From Lachnospiraceae bacterium (lineage in GTDB: Bacteria; Bacillota; Clostridia; Lachnospirales; Lachnospiraceae), in NCBI GenBank assembly GCA_017470985.1, contig JAFUXA010000003.1, positions 1-37,888 on the forward strand: 37,888 bases of DNA, given 5' to 3'. The notes under the pieces are model-generated. The model was not told the origin of the DNA. It worked only from the letters and a program-made list of their open reading frames with translations, and made no database searches. Below are positions 6,926-14,984 of the stretch, in pieces. Both the position numbers and the translations under genes were made by a program. The first letter of the stretch is position 1. Every line of letters begins with the position of its first letter.

Positions 6926-8734
6926 ATGAAATCAAAATTCAATAGGGGCATTGCGCTTCTTCTTGCGAGCGCATTATCTATAACAGCTGTGGCAGTATCT
7001 ACACCAGCGTCCTTGGGACATGTAGTAGCTGCACAGTCTATTTCTGTTGATGGAGACGCTGCTGACTGGGGAGATATATCCAGCAGAGGCTCTTCAGATT
7101 CTAAAATATCTGATTGGAAAGTCGCAGTGGATAATGATTATTTATATTTATATGTGGCTCAGAATCCGCTGGGCTATTATGGAGAATCCATAGGCCAGAC
7201 ACAGATTCATTTTAATTATAATTTGCAAAACTATAATGGTATCTACAATTCCATCCAGTTCGCACAGGATTGGAATAATCAGGGATCTCAGTTCGTTGTG
7301 AAAAATGCTTGGTACCAGAACGTTGACGGGTCAAGTGTAGTATTTGAGGGAAAAGGAACTGACTATAATCAGGAACATGCTTTCGTTGAGATTGCTATTC
7401 CTCGTAGCTGGTTTCCTACAGAGGATTTCACAATGACTTATGCAGGAGTACCTGTAGCGTCAAGTGATATTGAGACAATAAATGGCGCCAAGGCTCTGGG
7501 TCAGTCAGAGGCGCAGGATGAACAGGCTGAGCAGGAAAATCAGAATGCTCAGACAGATGAGGCAACAGAGACTTCAGAGGACGATGTTTATAACGGAATC
7601 GTAATAGATGGTGATTTCGCAGATTGGAATACAATCGCCAAGACACAGTATATTGATCCGGCACTTCCTGAGTCAGCTGCTGTCTGGGATGGTGAAAATG
7701 TATATGTATATCTGCACGAGCAGGGTGTCTGGGAAGGTACAGCTGGAACAGTCGGTCCTAAGTCAAATGGTATGTATTGCATAGAGACATCTGATGGAAC
7801 CAAGACATCATTTGTCATCAGAAAAGATGGAGCTTATCTTATTACAGATAGGGGTAATATCAATCTGGAGATGTCTTATAAGGACAGACAGTACGAAGTT
7901 CAAATTCCTGTATCTGAGTTAAATGGAATTAACAAGACCACTTCAACTCTCAGTGTTGCAATTCAGGGTGATTCATATGGTGAGGCTGGAAGCGGAATGG
8001 CATACATCGCTCAGGGGCTTGTTAATTTAAATCCACCATTTGATTATGAGGATACTACAGCAGGTCAGTTGAAGAAAATTACTTATGACTATGATTTCTC
8101 AGATTGGGAAGGATATAAGAAGACTGTAATCGAGTATTCTTCATCAGGAAAGAATGGCTCGGATTCAGCGGCGGCTTTATATTCAGATGGTGATTATCTC
8201 TTTGGATATGTAGATTATTATGCTGCTTATTACAATGATCAGTTCAACCAGATATATATGACAATTAATGATGGTGTCAATAAGAAATGGTATAACCATG
8301 ATGATAGCAGCAGAGTTATGTTTACATTGAGATCCGTAGATGCAAGCGGCAATGTGAACTGGAATTCTCAGGCAGTAGGGCTTGAGGAGGGTGATTATGA
8401 ATATCACATCTTTGATAATGCTCATGCAGGTTATAATAATTCTGATAAATATGATTATGGTAGAGCTTTTGTGCATGTTGATAAGACAGGACGAGCTCAG
8501 ATTGAGTATTACATCGACATAGCTAAGCTTGTAAATGTGGTAAATGAGGCACCATATTCATGGCATATCAAGCAGTCTGATATCAAGATGTATCACATGG
8601 CTTATCCTAGAATTGGTACAGAATGGGTATCATCTGCCGGCGCATCATCTGGACCAATTTTAGGAATTGTATTATGCATTATGAGTGTGGTATTGGCACA
8701 AATTTATAACTTGAGACGAAAAAGAGAACATTAA
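6926..8734 (+). CDS. Secreted protein with Firmicu-CTERM sorting signal, likely XrtG substrate
   Basis: This is a 602-residue protein. A signal peptide (about 1-36, ending VVAAQS) is followed by three modules that each open with a GDxxDW or similar motif: VDGDAADWGD (about 40), IDGDFADWNT (about 226) and YDYDFSDWEG (about 388). Each continues with a strand like 'DNDYLYLYV', as in CBM9/DOMON-like carbohydrate-binding folds. A Glu/Gln-rich linker (about 190-222) separates modules 1 and 2. The C-terminus has a short SSGP-type motif (about 573-576), one membrane helix and a basic tail (RRKREH), which matches the tripartite Firmicu-CTERM signal. The exosortase gene follows after 26 bp. The protein is presumably exported, processed at the C-terminus and kept at the cell surface. 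GGAAA (6910-6914) is the ribosome site. Confidence 0.8.
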   Translation: MKSKFNRGIALLLASALSITAVAVSTPASLGHVVAAQSISVDGDAADWGDISSRGSSDSKISDWKVAVDNDYLYLYVAQNPLGYYGESIGQTQIHFNYNLQNYNGIYNSIQFAQDWNNQGSQFVVKNAWYQNVDGSSVVFEGKGTDYNQEHAFVEIAIPRSWFPTEDFTMTYAGVPVASSDIETINGAKALGQSEAQDEQAEQENQNAQTDEATETSEDDVYNGIVIDGDFADWNTIAKTQYIDPALPESAAVWDGENVYVYLHEQGVWEGTAGTVGPKSNGMYCIETSDGTKTSFVIRKDGAYLITDRGNINLEMSYKDRQYEVQIPVSELNGINKTTSTLSVAIQGDSYGEAGSGMAYIAQGLVNLNPPFDYEDTTAGQLKKITYDYDFSDWEGYKKTVIEYSSSGKNGSDSAAALYSDGDYLFGYVDYYAAYYNDQFNQIYMTINDGVNKKWYNHDDSSRVMFTLRSVDASGNVNWNSQAVGLEEGDYEYHIFDNAHAGYNNSDKYDYGRAFVHVDKTGRAQIEYYIDIAKLVNVVNEAPYSWHIKQSDIKMYHMAYPRIGTEWVSSAGASSGPILGIVLCIMSVVLAQIYNLRRKREH

Positions 8735-8760
8735 TTGAGAGACTTATAAGGAAATAGATT

Positions 8761-9357
8761 ATGAACAACTGGATTGGCTTATTATTGGTAGCTTTTTGGT
8801 TGTATATATATTACATAATGAACAAGGCACAGCTGAGAGCCTGGAAATATTTCTGGGGCAGCTGTGGTTTGTTTATTATTATGATGATTTGGATACGACC
8901 ACTTTTGACACAGCCATTAGCTGAAGTAGTAGCTTCAGTGGCTGGTATTTGGGGAAAATTAACAGGAATGTATTCGTCATATTTTAAGTATGGCGTTCTT
9001 TTTGTGGACTCTGTAAACGGGGCTATAAGTTTACAGATTGATTTTGAGTGCTCAGGAATACTTGAGATTATGGCATATCTTGCCCTCTTGGTATTTTTTG
9101 AAGCATACAATATTTTCGAGAGAGTGATAGTCGGTGTTATTGGTGTGATGTATATAATACTTGCCAATGCAATTAGAATATCAACTATCTGTACAATTTT
9201 ATATTTTCATGGAATCGGTGCGTATCATATGGCACATACAATAGTAGGCAGACTGATTTTCTATGGTCTATCTGTTGTACTATATTTCTTTGTATTTACC
9301 AAGGCGCAGATTATCAGACAGAAAGTAGGTGGATTTACTTATGGGCATTCTAAATAG
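8761..9357 (+). CDS. xrtG: Exosortase family protein XrtG
   Basis: This is a 198-residue polytopic membrane protein. The exosortase/archaeosortase catalytic residues are visible in order: C97 in DFECSGILE, R139 in ANAIRIS and H159 in HMAHTIVGR, each at the outer end of a membrane helix. The small size and the neighbours (GT2 glycosyltransferase, PTPS-like proteins) identify the Gram-positive XrtG type. Exosortases are thought to be transpeptidases that cut the C-terminal signal of target proteins and transfer them to another molecule. The adjacent Firmicu-CTERM protein is the obvious target. Neither the acceptor nor the cleavage site is known from this sequence. Confidence 0.9.
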   Translation: MNNWIGLLLVAFWLYIYYIMNKAQLRAWKYFWGSCGLFIIMMIWIRPLLTQPLAEVVASVAGIWGKLTGMYSSYFKYGVLFVDSVNGAISLQIDFECSGILEIMAYLALLVFFEAYNIFERVIVGVIGVMYIILANAIRISTICTILYFHGIGAYHMAHTIVGRLIFYGLSVVLYFFVFTKAQIIRQKVGGFTYGHSK

Positions 9358-10762
9358 TGTATTTAATTCCATCTTGTTTTGGGCTGCATGGATTATCATC
9401 CCATTTATCATGGAAATGATTCCTGCTATTGGTAATATCGTAATCCTAATCAAGAAACAAATTAAGAAAAAGAATAAGCAGCAAAGTGATTCTCAGGAGG
9501 AACTGACATTTTTTCCTGAGATCACAATTATGGTTCCTGTCTATAATTCGGCAGATACTCTTGAGGCATGTATCAGATCTATTAATGATAGTGATTATCC
9601 AAATAATAGAATAAATGTATATCTGGTCAATAATCAGGGGCAAGATAACAGTTTCCAGGTGTATTGTCAGTGCCAGGAGAAATATCCTGAACTTATTATG
9701 CAGTGGTTAAATGCTCAGCAGGGTAAGTCCAAGGCACTCAATATGGCACTTTTCAACAGTAAGGGAAAATACATCATCAATATAGATAGTGATGGTATTT
9801 TGGAGAAGTCTGCGCTGAAGAATCTGGTGACTAAGTTTGAAGTTGATCCTACTATACAGGTAATGACAGGTGCTATTTTAATTGAACCAAGACTTATTGA
9901 AGAGTATCCTTGGATATTTCCTAAGCTTTTGCGTAAGACTGAATTTATGGAGTATGCACAGGCCTTTTTGGCAGGACGAAATTATGCCTCTGAGACCAAC
10001 TCTATATATACATTATCAGGAGCATTTTCTGCTTTTAGGAAGTCTGCTGTGTTAAGTTCCCATATGTACAATACAGATACTATATGTGAGGATACAGAAC
10101 TTACATTTCAGATGCGATACAACAAGAAAGAGCGAGTACAGATTTGTGAGGATGCAATCTTCTTCGTTGATCCAATAGAGGATATGAATAAGCTCTACAC
10201 TCAGCGCCAGCGTTGGCAGAGAGGAAGCCTTGAAGTATCGGCTATGTTTTTGAAGGACAAGATGAAGGCTCGCAAGATGCTTATTGATCCAACTGTCCGC
10301 ACTTTGGTTTATGATCATACATTTGCTTTCCCTAGAATGATATGGTATCTGGCACTTTTGTGTTTACTGTTTTTGAATTATTCTATGAGAATGATTGTGA
10401 TTTCAGTTGCAATATTATTTGTAGGCTATATTGTAATGGGATTTTTCTATTTCTTCTCTACGGTGGCTTTCCTGAAGCCTTTTGATGAAATTAGAAATTA
10501 TTACAAGAAGCAATGGTATATAGTATTTATATTGCCATTTTTCAATCTTTTGGTGTTCTTTATCAGATTTGCTGGAATTATCAATAGTATCAATACTGAC
10601 AGCGCATGGAAGACCAGAAATCTCACAGAAGAGTGGCAGGCATTTACCAGAGAACTTCATGTGAGTGTAAGTGGAATCAGAAGTCGATTCAAGAAGCTTC
10701 AGGACCTGGTGAATGTGGAAGAGCCCACTGAGCAGGATGCGGAAAATAATACTGATAATTAG
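9341..10762 (+). CDS. XrtG-associated membrane glycosyltransferase, family GT2
   Basis: This is a 473-residue processive-type GT2 enzyme. After an N-terminal membrane segment (about 8-30) the GT-A domain begins with TIMVPVYNSADTLEACIRS. The metal-binding DSD is at 149-151, the catalytic ED at 250-251 (ICEDTELTF), and the QRQRW motif at 288-292. Three or more membrane helices follow (about 325-420). The QxxRW motif is typical of synthases that extend and export a polysaccharide. I take the ATG at 9341, with AGGTGG at 9325-9330; a GTG at 9329 is an alternative. The gene overlaps xrtG, as expected for the known XrtG-associated glycosyltransferase family. It probably builds the glycan or lipid-linked sugar used in the locus. 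Confidence 0.85.
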   Translation: MGILNSVFNSILFWAAWIIIPFIMEMIPAIGNIVILIKKQIKKKNKQQSDSQEELTFFPEITIMVPVYNSADTLEACIRSINDSDYPNNRINVYLVNNQGQDNSFQVYCQCQEKYPELIMQWLNAQQGKSKALNMALFNSKGKYIINIDSDGILEKSALKNLVTKFEVDPTIQVMTGAILIEPRLIEEYPWIFPKLLRKTEFMEYAQAFLAGRNYASETNSIYTLSGAFSAFRKSAVLSSHMYNTDTICEDTELTFQMRYNKKERVQICEDAIFFVDPIEDMNKLYTQRQRWQRGSLEVSAMFLKDKMKARKMLIDPTVRTLVYDHTFAFPRMIWYLALLCLLFLNYSMRMIVISVAILFVGYIVMGFFYFFSTVAFLKPFDEIRNYYKKQWYIVFILPFFNLLVFFIRFAGIINSINTDSAWKTRNLTEEWQAFTRELHVSVSGIRSRFKKLQDLVNVEEPTEQDAENNTDN

Positions 10763-10861
10763 TAGGTGATTAATAAATGGAAATTGCCTATAGATTAGAT
10801 AATCAGATTTGAGAGAGGTATCAGCAGATTAGTTGATACGAATAATAAGAGGAGGACCTCC

Positions 10862-11971
10862 ATGACTAGAAGAGAGAAGAGAAAGACCTTGGAGTGGGAA
10901 TATAAGAAGCGTGACATGATCAAACTCCAGTTGAGGTTTAGAGTTATACTTGTGGCCACAATTGCCGTGATAATTGTATTTGGAATTATGGGATATGCCC
11001 TTATGGGTATGTACAAGGATGCGATCCTCAATGTATATGCTGCGCAGCAGGATAATTATGTACAGTTGGTTGTGGATCAGATTAATCTGCAGGATGACAG
11101 AACAGACGAGAGCATCATCTCAGATATTATCGATACTCTCGATAGTGGTAATACTCATTATTGGACATTGGCCAAGTCTGGTAATATGCTTTTTGTAAAA
11201 AATGTAACTGAGACCAATAAATATCAGGGTGCAATCATGGAAGATTTCTTTGACACAGCTACAGCAGATAAATTTGTGGAGGAGCTAAATGTTAATAGAG
11301 CCGCCCATGATATTATCAAAATGAATGGTCAGAGATATGTGGTATCAGGTGCAGTATTTGAATATAACAGAAATGAATACAGCCTGTGTCTGTTGACAGA
11401 TGAGACTGTAATTTTGGACAACAATGATTTCCTGTCTACCAGAATTGCACTTTATATCTATGTAATATTTATTATGCTTCTACTTCTTCTTGCAGCAATG
11501 GTTGCAGAGGCAATGGTTATGAGAAGAGAAGAAGACAATAATATGTTAAAGGGCAGACTTGAGTTGCAGAATCAGCATATTAACCGACTTGAACTTGAGG
11601 CTAAGCAGAGAGATTCCTTCAATACCAGATATAATGCTTACAATGAGTCTCTACTTGGAGAATTTGCCAAGAGACTTGATGAGAGAGGATTGGATAAGGC
11701 AGTGCTGGTTAGAATTGATTATACCAGTGTGGAAGACGCCAAGAAATTCCTGATAAGAGCTGCAACTACTCTTGATGAGACTGTTATCAGATTCAAGAAT
11801 GATACAGGTCGGGTGAGCCTTATTATGACTTGCTTCGATGAGAAAATGGCAGTGGATACAATCGCCAGATTTGAGATTGATTCAAGGGTAAATGTAGTGA
11901 TGGAAGATGTGGCAGCAGGCAAAGAAAGTATAAGTGAAGCTTATGAGAAGATGTATGAGGAGGAGATGTAA
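10862..11971 (+). CDS. Two-pass membrane protein with degenerate GGDEF-like domain
   Basis: This is a 369-residue protein with a basic N-terminus, membrane helix 1 (about 27-49), an extracytoplasmic region of about 140 residues, membrane helix 2 (about 193-217), a coiled-coil-like stretch (about 222-250) and a cytoplasmic domain. The last domain resembles a GGDEF fold, with strand VLVRIDY (about 279-285) and later VIRFKNDTGRVSLIM, where an active enzyme would have R-GGDEF-l-l. The metal- and GTP-binding signature is missing, so it should not make c-di-GMP. It may bind a nucleotide or relay a signal to the glycosyltransferase. GGAGG (10852-10856) is the ribosome site. The 99-bp gap before it (10763-10861) contains only an 11-codon frame at 10777. 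Confidence 0.6.
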   Translation: MTRREKRKTLEWEYKKRDMIKLQLRFRVILVATIAVIIVFGIMGYALMGMYKDAILNVYAAQQDNYVQLVVDQINLQDDRTDESIISDIIDTLDSGNTHYWTLAKSGNMLFVKNVTETNKYQGAIMEDFFDTATADKFVEELNVNRAAHDIIKMNGQRYVVSGAVFEYNRNEYSLCLLTDETVILDNNDFLSTRIALYIYVIFIMLLLLLAAMVAEAMVMRREEDNNMLKGRLELQNQHINRLELEAKQRDSFNTRYNAYNESLLGEFAKRLDERGLDKAVLVRIDYTSVEDAKKFLIRAATTLDETVIRFKNDTGRVSLIMTCFDEKMAVDTIARFEIDSRVNVVMEDVAAGKESISEAYEKMYEEEM

Positions 11972-11973
11972 TT

Positions 11974-12450
11974 ATGGCAGTGCAGTTTAATCGTACTTAT
12001 AGATTTAAATTTTATCTAAATGCAAATCATTTCATTATCATTAATGGGGTGGAAGGCGAGACTCATCCTCACACATGGGAGTTTACATTTGAAATAATGA
12101 TAATGAGCGATGATTTCGTGCAGTTCAATTCTTATGAGAGAGCAATCGACGAGTACTTCTCTAAATATCAGAATCGCGTAATGAATGACTTCGAACCATT
12201 TGATACAGTTATTCCTACTCTGGAAAATATGTCTGAAGTCTTCGTGCTGGATATCAAGGATATTGTAGAGGCACAAAACGGTAAGCTTCTGAAGATGGAA
12301 AGTAGTGAGACTCCTACCAGAAGCTACATTATCAGTTTTGCAGAGAATGAAGACTTCAAGGAGACAATGAAGAATCGTCGTAAGGAAAGTCTGGATTTAG
12401 AGATTGATTCAGTGATAGACAAGGTTATGGACAAAAGAGAAGCGTTATAA
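11974..12450 (+). CDS. 6-pyruvoyl-tetrahydropterin synthase-like protein of the XrtG locus
   Basis: This is a 158-residue protein of the PTPS/QueD T-fold type. The zinc-binding histidines are present: H19 in NANHF and H31 and H33 in THPHTWEF. A conserved glutamate sits at E112 (SSETPTRS). The whole protein has no cysteine, so the catalytic cysteine of PTPS and QueD, normally a few residues before the HxH motif, is absent. It is therefore unlikely to run the standard pterin reaction. Related proteins recur in XrtG loci, where their role is unknown. It begins 2 bp after the previous stop, with GGAGGAG (11959-11965) upstream, and overlaps the next gene by one base. Confidence 0.8.
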   Translation: MAVQFNRTYRFKFYLNANHFIIINGVEGETHPHTWEFTFEIMIMSDDFVQFNSYERAIDEYFSKYQNRVMNDFEPFDTVIPTLENMSEVFVLDIKDIVEAQNGKLLKMESSETPTRSYIISFAENEDFKETMKNRRKESLDLEIDSVIDKVMDKREAL

Positions 12451-14939
12451 TGAAGAAGATATCTAATAAAATAATTATTCCAATAATAATATGCATATAT
12501 GCATTGATAGCATTTGCATTTACCTATGCTATCTATAAGGGAGGCGACTACCCATCAGGTTCTAATACCATGGGATTTTTGTACCGCGCCAAGGTGTTGC
12601 TTGCAGGGATTGGCAGTGGAGATATATACCCATCTTATGATCCTTATTGGTTCAACGGGCAGCAGCTTATGAGATATGTGGAACCATTTCCTCTGTATAT
12701 TTTGGCAGCATGTATAGCGAGTGCGGCAGGTAAAGTTATACCGGGTTATCTGGTTTATGTCATGGTGCTTGTTATGGCTACAGCTTTGCCTTGGATATGG
12801 ATTGGTAAGAAGACCAATAGGTTATGTCTGGCAGCGTGCATGGGGCCAATCTGGTTTTTCATTCCAGCCAATATGTACAATTTATTTGTCAGAGGTAATC
12901 TCAATGAATGTCTGGCAAATGTTGTAGTTCCAATCCTTATAATGTTGACTTATCTGTGGCTTCATGACGAGGAAAATAAGACAAGATATCTGTTGGGACT
13001 GATTCTTGCAGAATTATATATTGCAAATTGCAGTGTGACTGTAAGTATTGAGATGCTTATTACCATTGCAGTGTATGGACTTTTTCATCTTCTTAGATAC
13101 AAGAAGTTCAAGAAGTTTGTGATGCTTATTTTCACATTGATCCTGGGCATAGGAATATTTGCCATATGGATATATCCATCCACCAAGGGAGATTTCTATG
13201 AGTTGAGAAATGTTGAACTTATGGTGAAATATTTCCAGGATGCTATTACATCATTAAATCCTGTATATAGAGTGACAGGAGATGATAGCAGATATTACTT
13301 CGGGCTCTCAATATTTGCCGTGGGAATATTTGGCATAGTAGCAGGTAAGGACAATGACAAGAAGGGACTGCTTCTGGCGCTCATATTGTTTATTGCATCA
13401 ACCACAAGTGCCTATGGCATGTTTTCGAAGATTCCTGGGAATAATTACCTGTGGATGGCCAGATATATGTCCATAGCTGCAGCTTTGGTTCTCATTGGAT
13501 TTATCAGCTGGAAGAAGTTGCGCAAGGGATTTATAGTTTTGTGCATGGCTTTGATTGTGTTGGATATAATTCCATCAATTATGGTAAATATTGGTGATGG
13601 CAGATACACTGCCAGGGACAAGGCGGAAGCATTTACCAGCGCCAATATGATAGACGAGGTCAGGGCCATCACAAAGCAGAGAATGATATTTATCGACGGC
13701 GATGTATATGAGACCAATGGTGATTATTATGCAGCGGCAGCAGATGATGGCAATGGAATGGTGCCTCAGTCAGGCGGAGATAGCATCGGATATGGAGCTA
13801 CGCATGAGAACCTGATGGATTTAAATGATGCCATCAGTGCGAGACATTATACATATCTGTTTGACAGACTTCTCACATTGGGAAATGATACTGTACTTCT
13901 GTCTACACATGCTTCGGAATATCTCACTGCAGATGTCAATGAGGTTATAGCTTCTGCAGCCATGAGTGGATATAAGCTGGTGGATAATGATAGATTCACT
14001 TATTTATTCCATAGGGAGACACCGGAGACCTTTGGCGTGACTACTGTATTTGACGCCATAAGCATAGGAGATACGGGAAAGCTTCTGTCTTATTCTTATG
14101 TGGATATGGAACAGGGCAAGTCCAATAATATCAATGATTATACCTATGATGATTTGAAAGATTACAAGCTTATATATCTGTCAGGATTTACCTTTGATGA
14201 TCAGACCAAGGCTGAGGAGCTGATTCTCAAGCTGGCTCAGTCTGATATCAAGATTGTGGTAGATGGAAGTGGCATCCCTGTGGATAAGCATACAGGTATA
14301 CAGAGCTTCCTGGGAGTTACCTGTCAGCCTATTAAATTTGAAAACGGTTATCCTGTTCTTCATTTTAATAATGAGGATGTGGTATGTAAGCTGTTTCCGG
14401 CAAATGATAGAAAATGGTCGACTGTATATCTCAACGGTTTGGACCATGTAAAGGGATATCTGTATGAAAATGGTGTGCAGTTGGCTTATGCCGGTACTGC
14501 AGAAAATGAGAATATCAATTTCATAGGTATATCTCTGGCTTACCATTATTATGCAACTCTTGATGATAAGGGAAGCAAGAAGATTCTCGACAATATGATG
14601 TGGCAATATATGGATGAAGTGCCTCAGAGAACTCTGGTACCACTTGATATCACATATGGCAGAGATGAAATAACAATAAATTCAGATTATGATGATGTAG
14701 ATACCACACTTGCTGCAGTGGATACCATGACAGGTGATTTTGATGCAATAATCAATCTGGTATTCGTCGACAAGGGTACAACTATTATTAAGATGAGAAA
14801 TCCTTATGTTGTAAAAGGTGCCTGTATAAGTATATTGGCTCTTGTTGGGGCGGTGCTTATGTTGGTGCTGAATCAGAAAAGAGAATCGGCAAAAGTGCAA
14901 AATGTGAATCTGCAAAAAGTGCAAAAAGCGAATCGTTAA
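12450..14939 (+). CDS. PTPS-related large membrane protein (glycosyltransferase-C-like)
   Basis: This is an 829-residue membrane protein. The N-terminal half (about 1-380) carries roughly ten or more membrane helices, with acidic extracytoplasmic segments such as GGDYPSGSNTMGFLYRAK in the first loop. The second half is a large outside domain (about 390-785), followed by a last membrane helix (about 795-815) and a basic tail. This is the build of the 'PTPS-related membrane protein' family found with the PTPS-like gene in XrtG loci. Helix-rich halves of this kind are typical of GT-C enzymes using polyprenyl-linked sugars, which is my inference. The start overlaps the previous stop (TAATG). Confidence 0.75.
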   Translation: MKKISNKIIIPIIICIYALIAFAFTYAIYKGGDYPSGSNTMGFLYRAKVLLAGIGSGDIYPSYDPYWFNGQQLMRYVEPFPLYILAACIASAAGKVIPGYLVYVMVLVMATALPWIWIGKKTNRLCLAACMGPIWFFIPANMYNLFVRGNLNECLANVVVPILIMLTYLWLHDEENKTRYLLGLILAELYIANCSVTVSIEMLITIAVYGLFHLLRYKKFKKFVMLIFTLILGIGIFAIWIYPSTKGDFYELRNVELMVKYFQDAITSLNPVYRVTGDDSRYYFGLSIFAVGIFGIVAGKDNDKKGLLLALILFIASTTSAYGMFSKIPGNNYLWMARYMSIAAALVLIGFISWKKLRKGFIVLCMALIVLDIIPSIMVNIGDGRYTARDKAEAFTSANMIDEVRAITKQRMIFIDGDVYETNGDYYAAAADDGNGMVPQSGGDSIGYGATHENLMDLNDAISARHYTYLFDRLLTLGNDTVLLSTHASEYLTADVNEVIASAAMSGYKLVDNDRFTYLFHRETPETFGVTTVFDAISIGDTGKLLSYSYVDMEQGKSNNINDYTYDDLKDYKLIYLSGFTFDDQTKAEELILKLAQSDIKIVVDGSGIPVDKHTGIQSFLGVTCQPIKFENGYPVLHFNNEDVVCKLFPANDRKWSTVYLNGLDHVKGYLYENGVQLAYAGTAENENINFIGISLAYHYYATLDDKGSKKILDNMMWQYMDEVPQRTLVPLDITYGRDEITINSDYDDVDTTLAAVDTMTGDFDAIINLVFVDKGTTIIKMRNPYVVKGACISILALVGAVLMLVLNQKRESAKVQNVNLQKVQKANR

Positions 14940-14984
14940 ATGCACAAAATGAGATGATATAGATAAATCTAGCGAGGGTAGATT

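Noticed and set aside
10777-10812. An 11-codon frame with a ribosome site before the degenerate GGDEF gene.
   Set aside because: It is too short to support as a gene; it may be chance or a leader.
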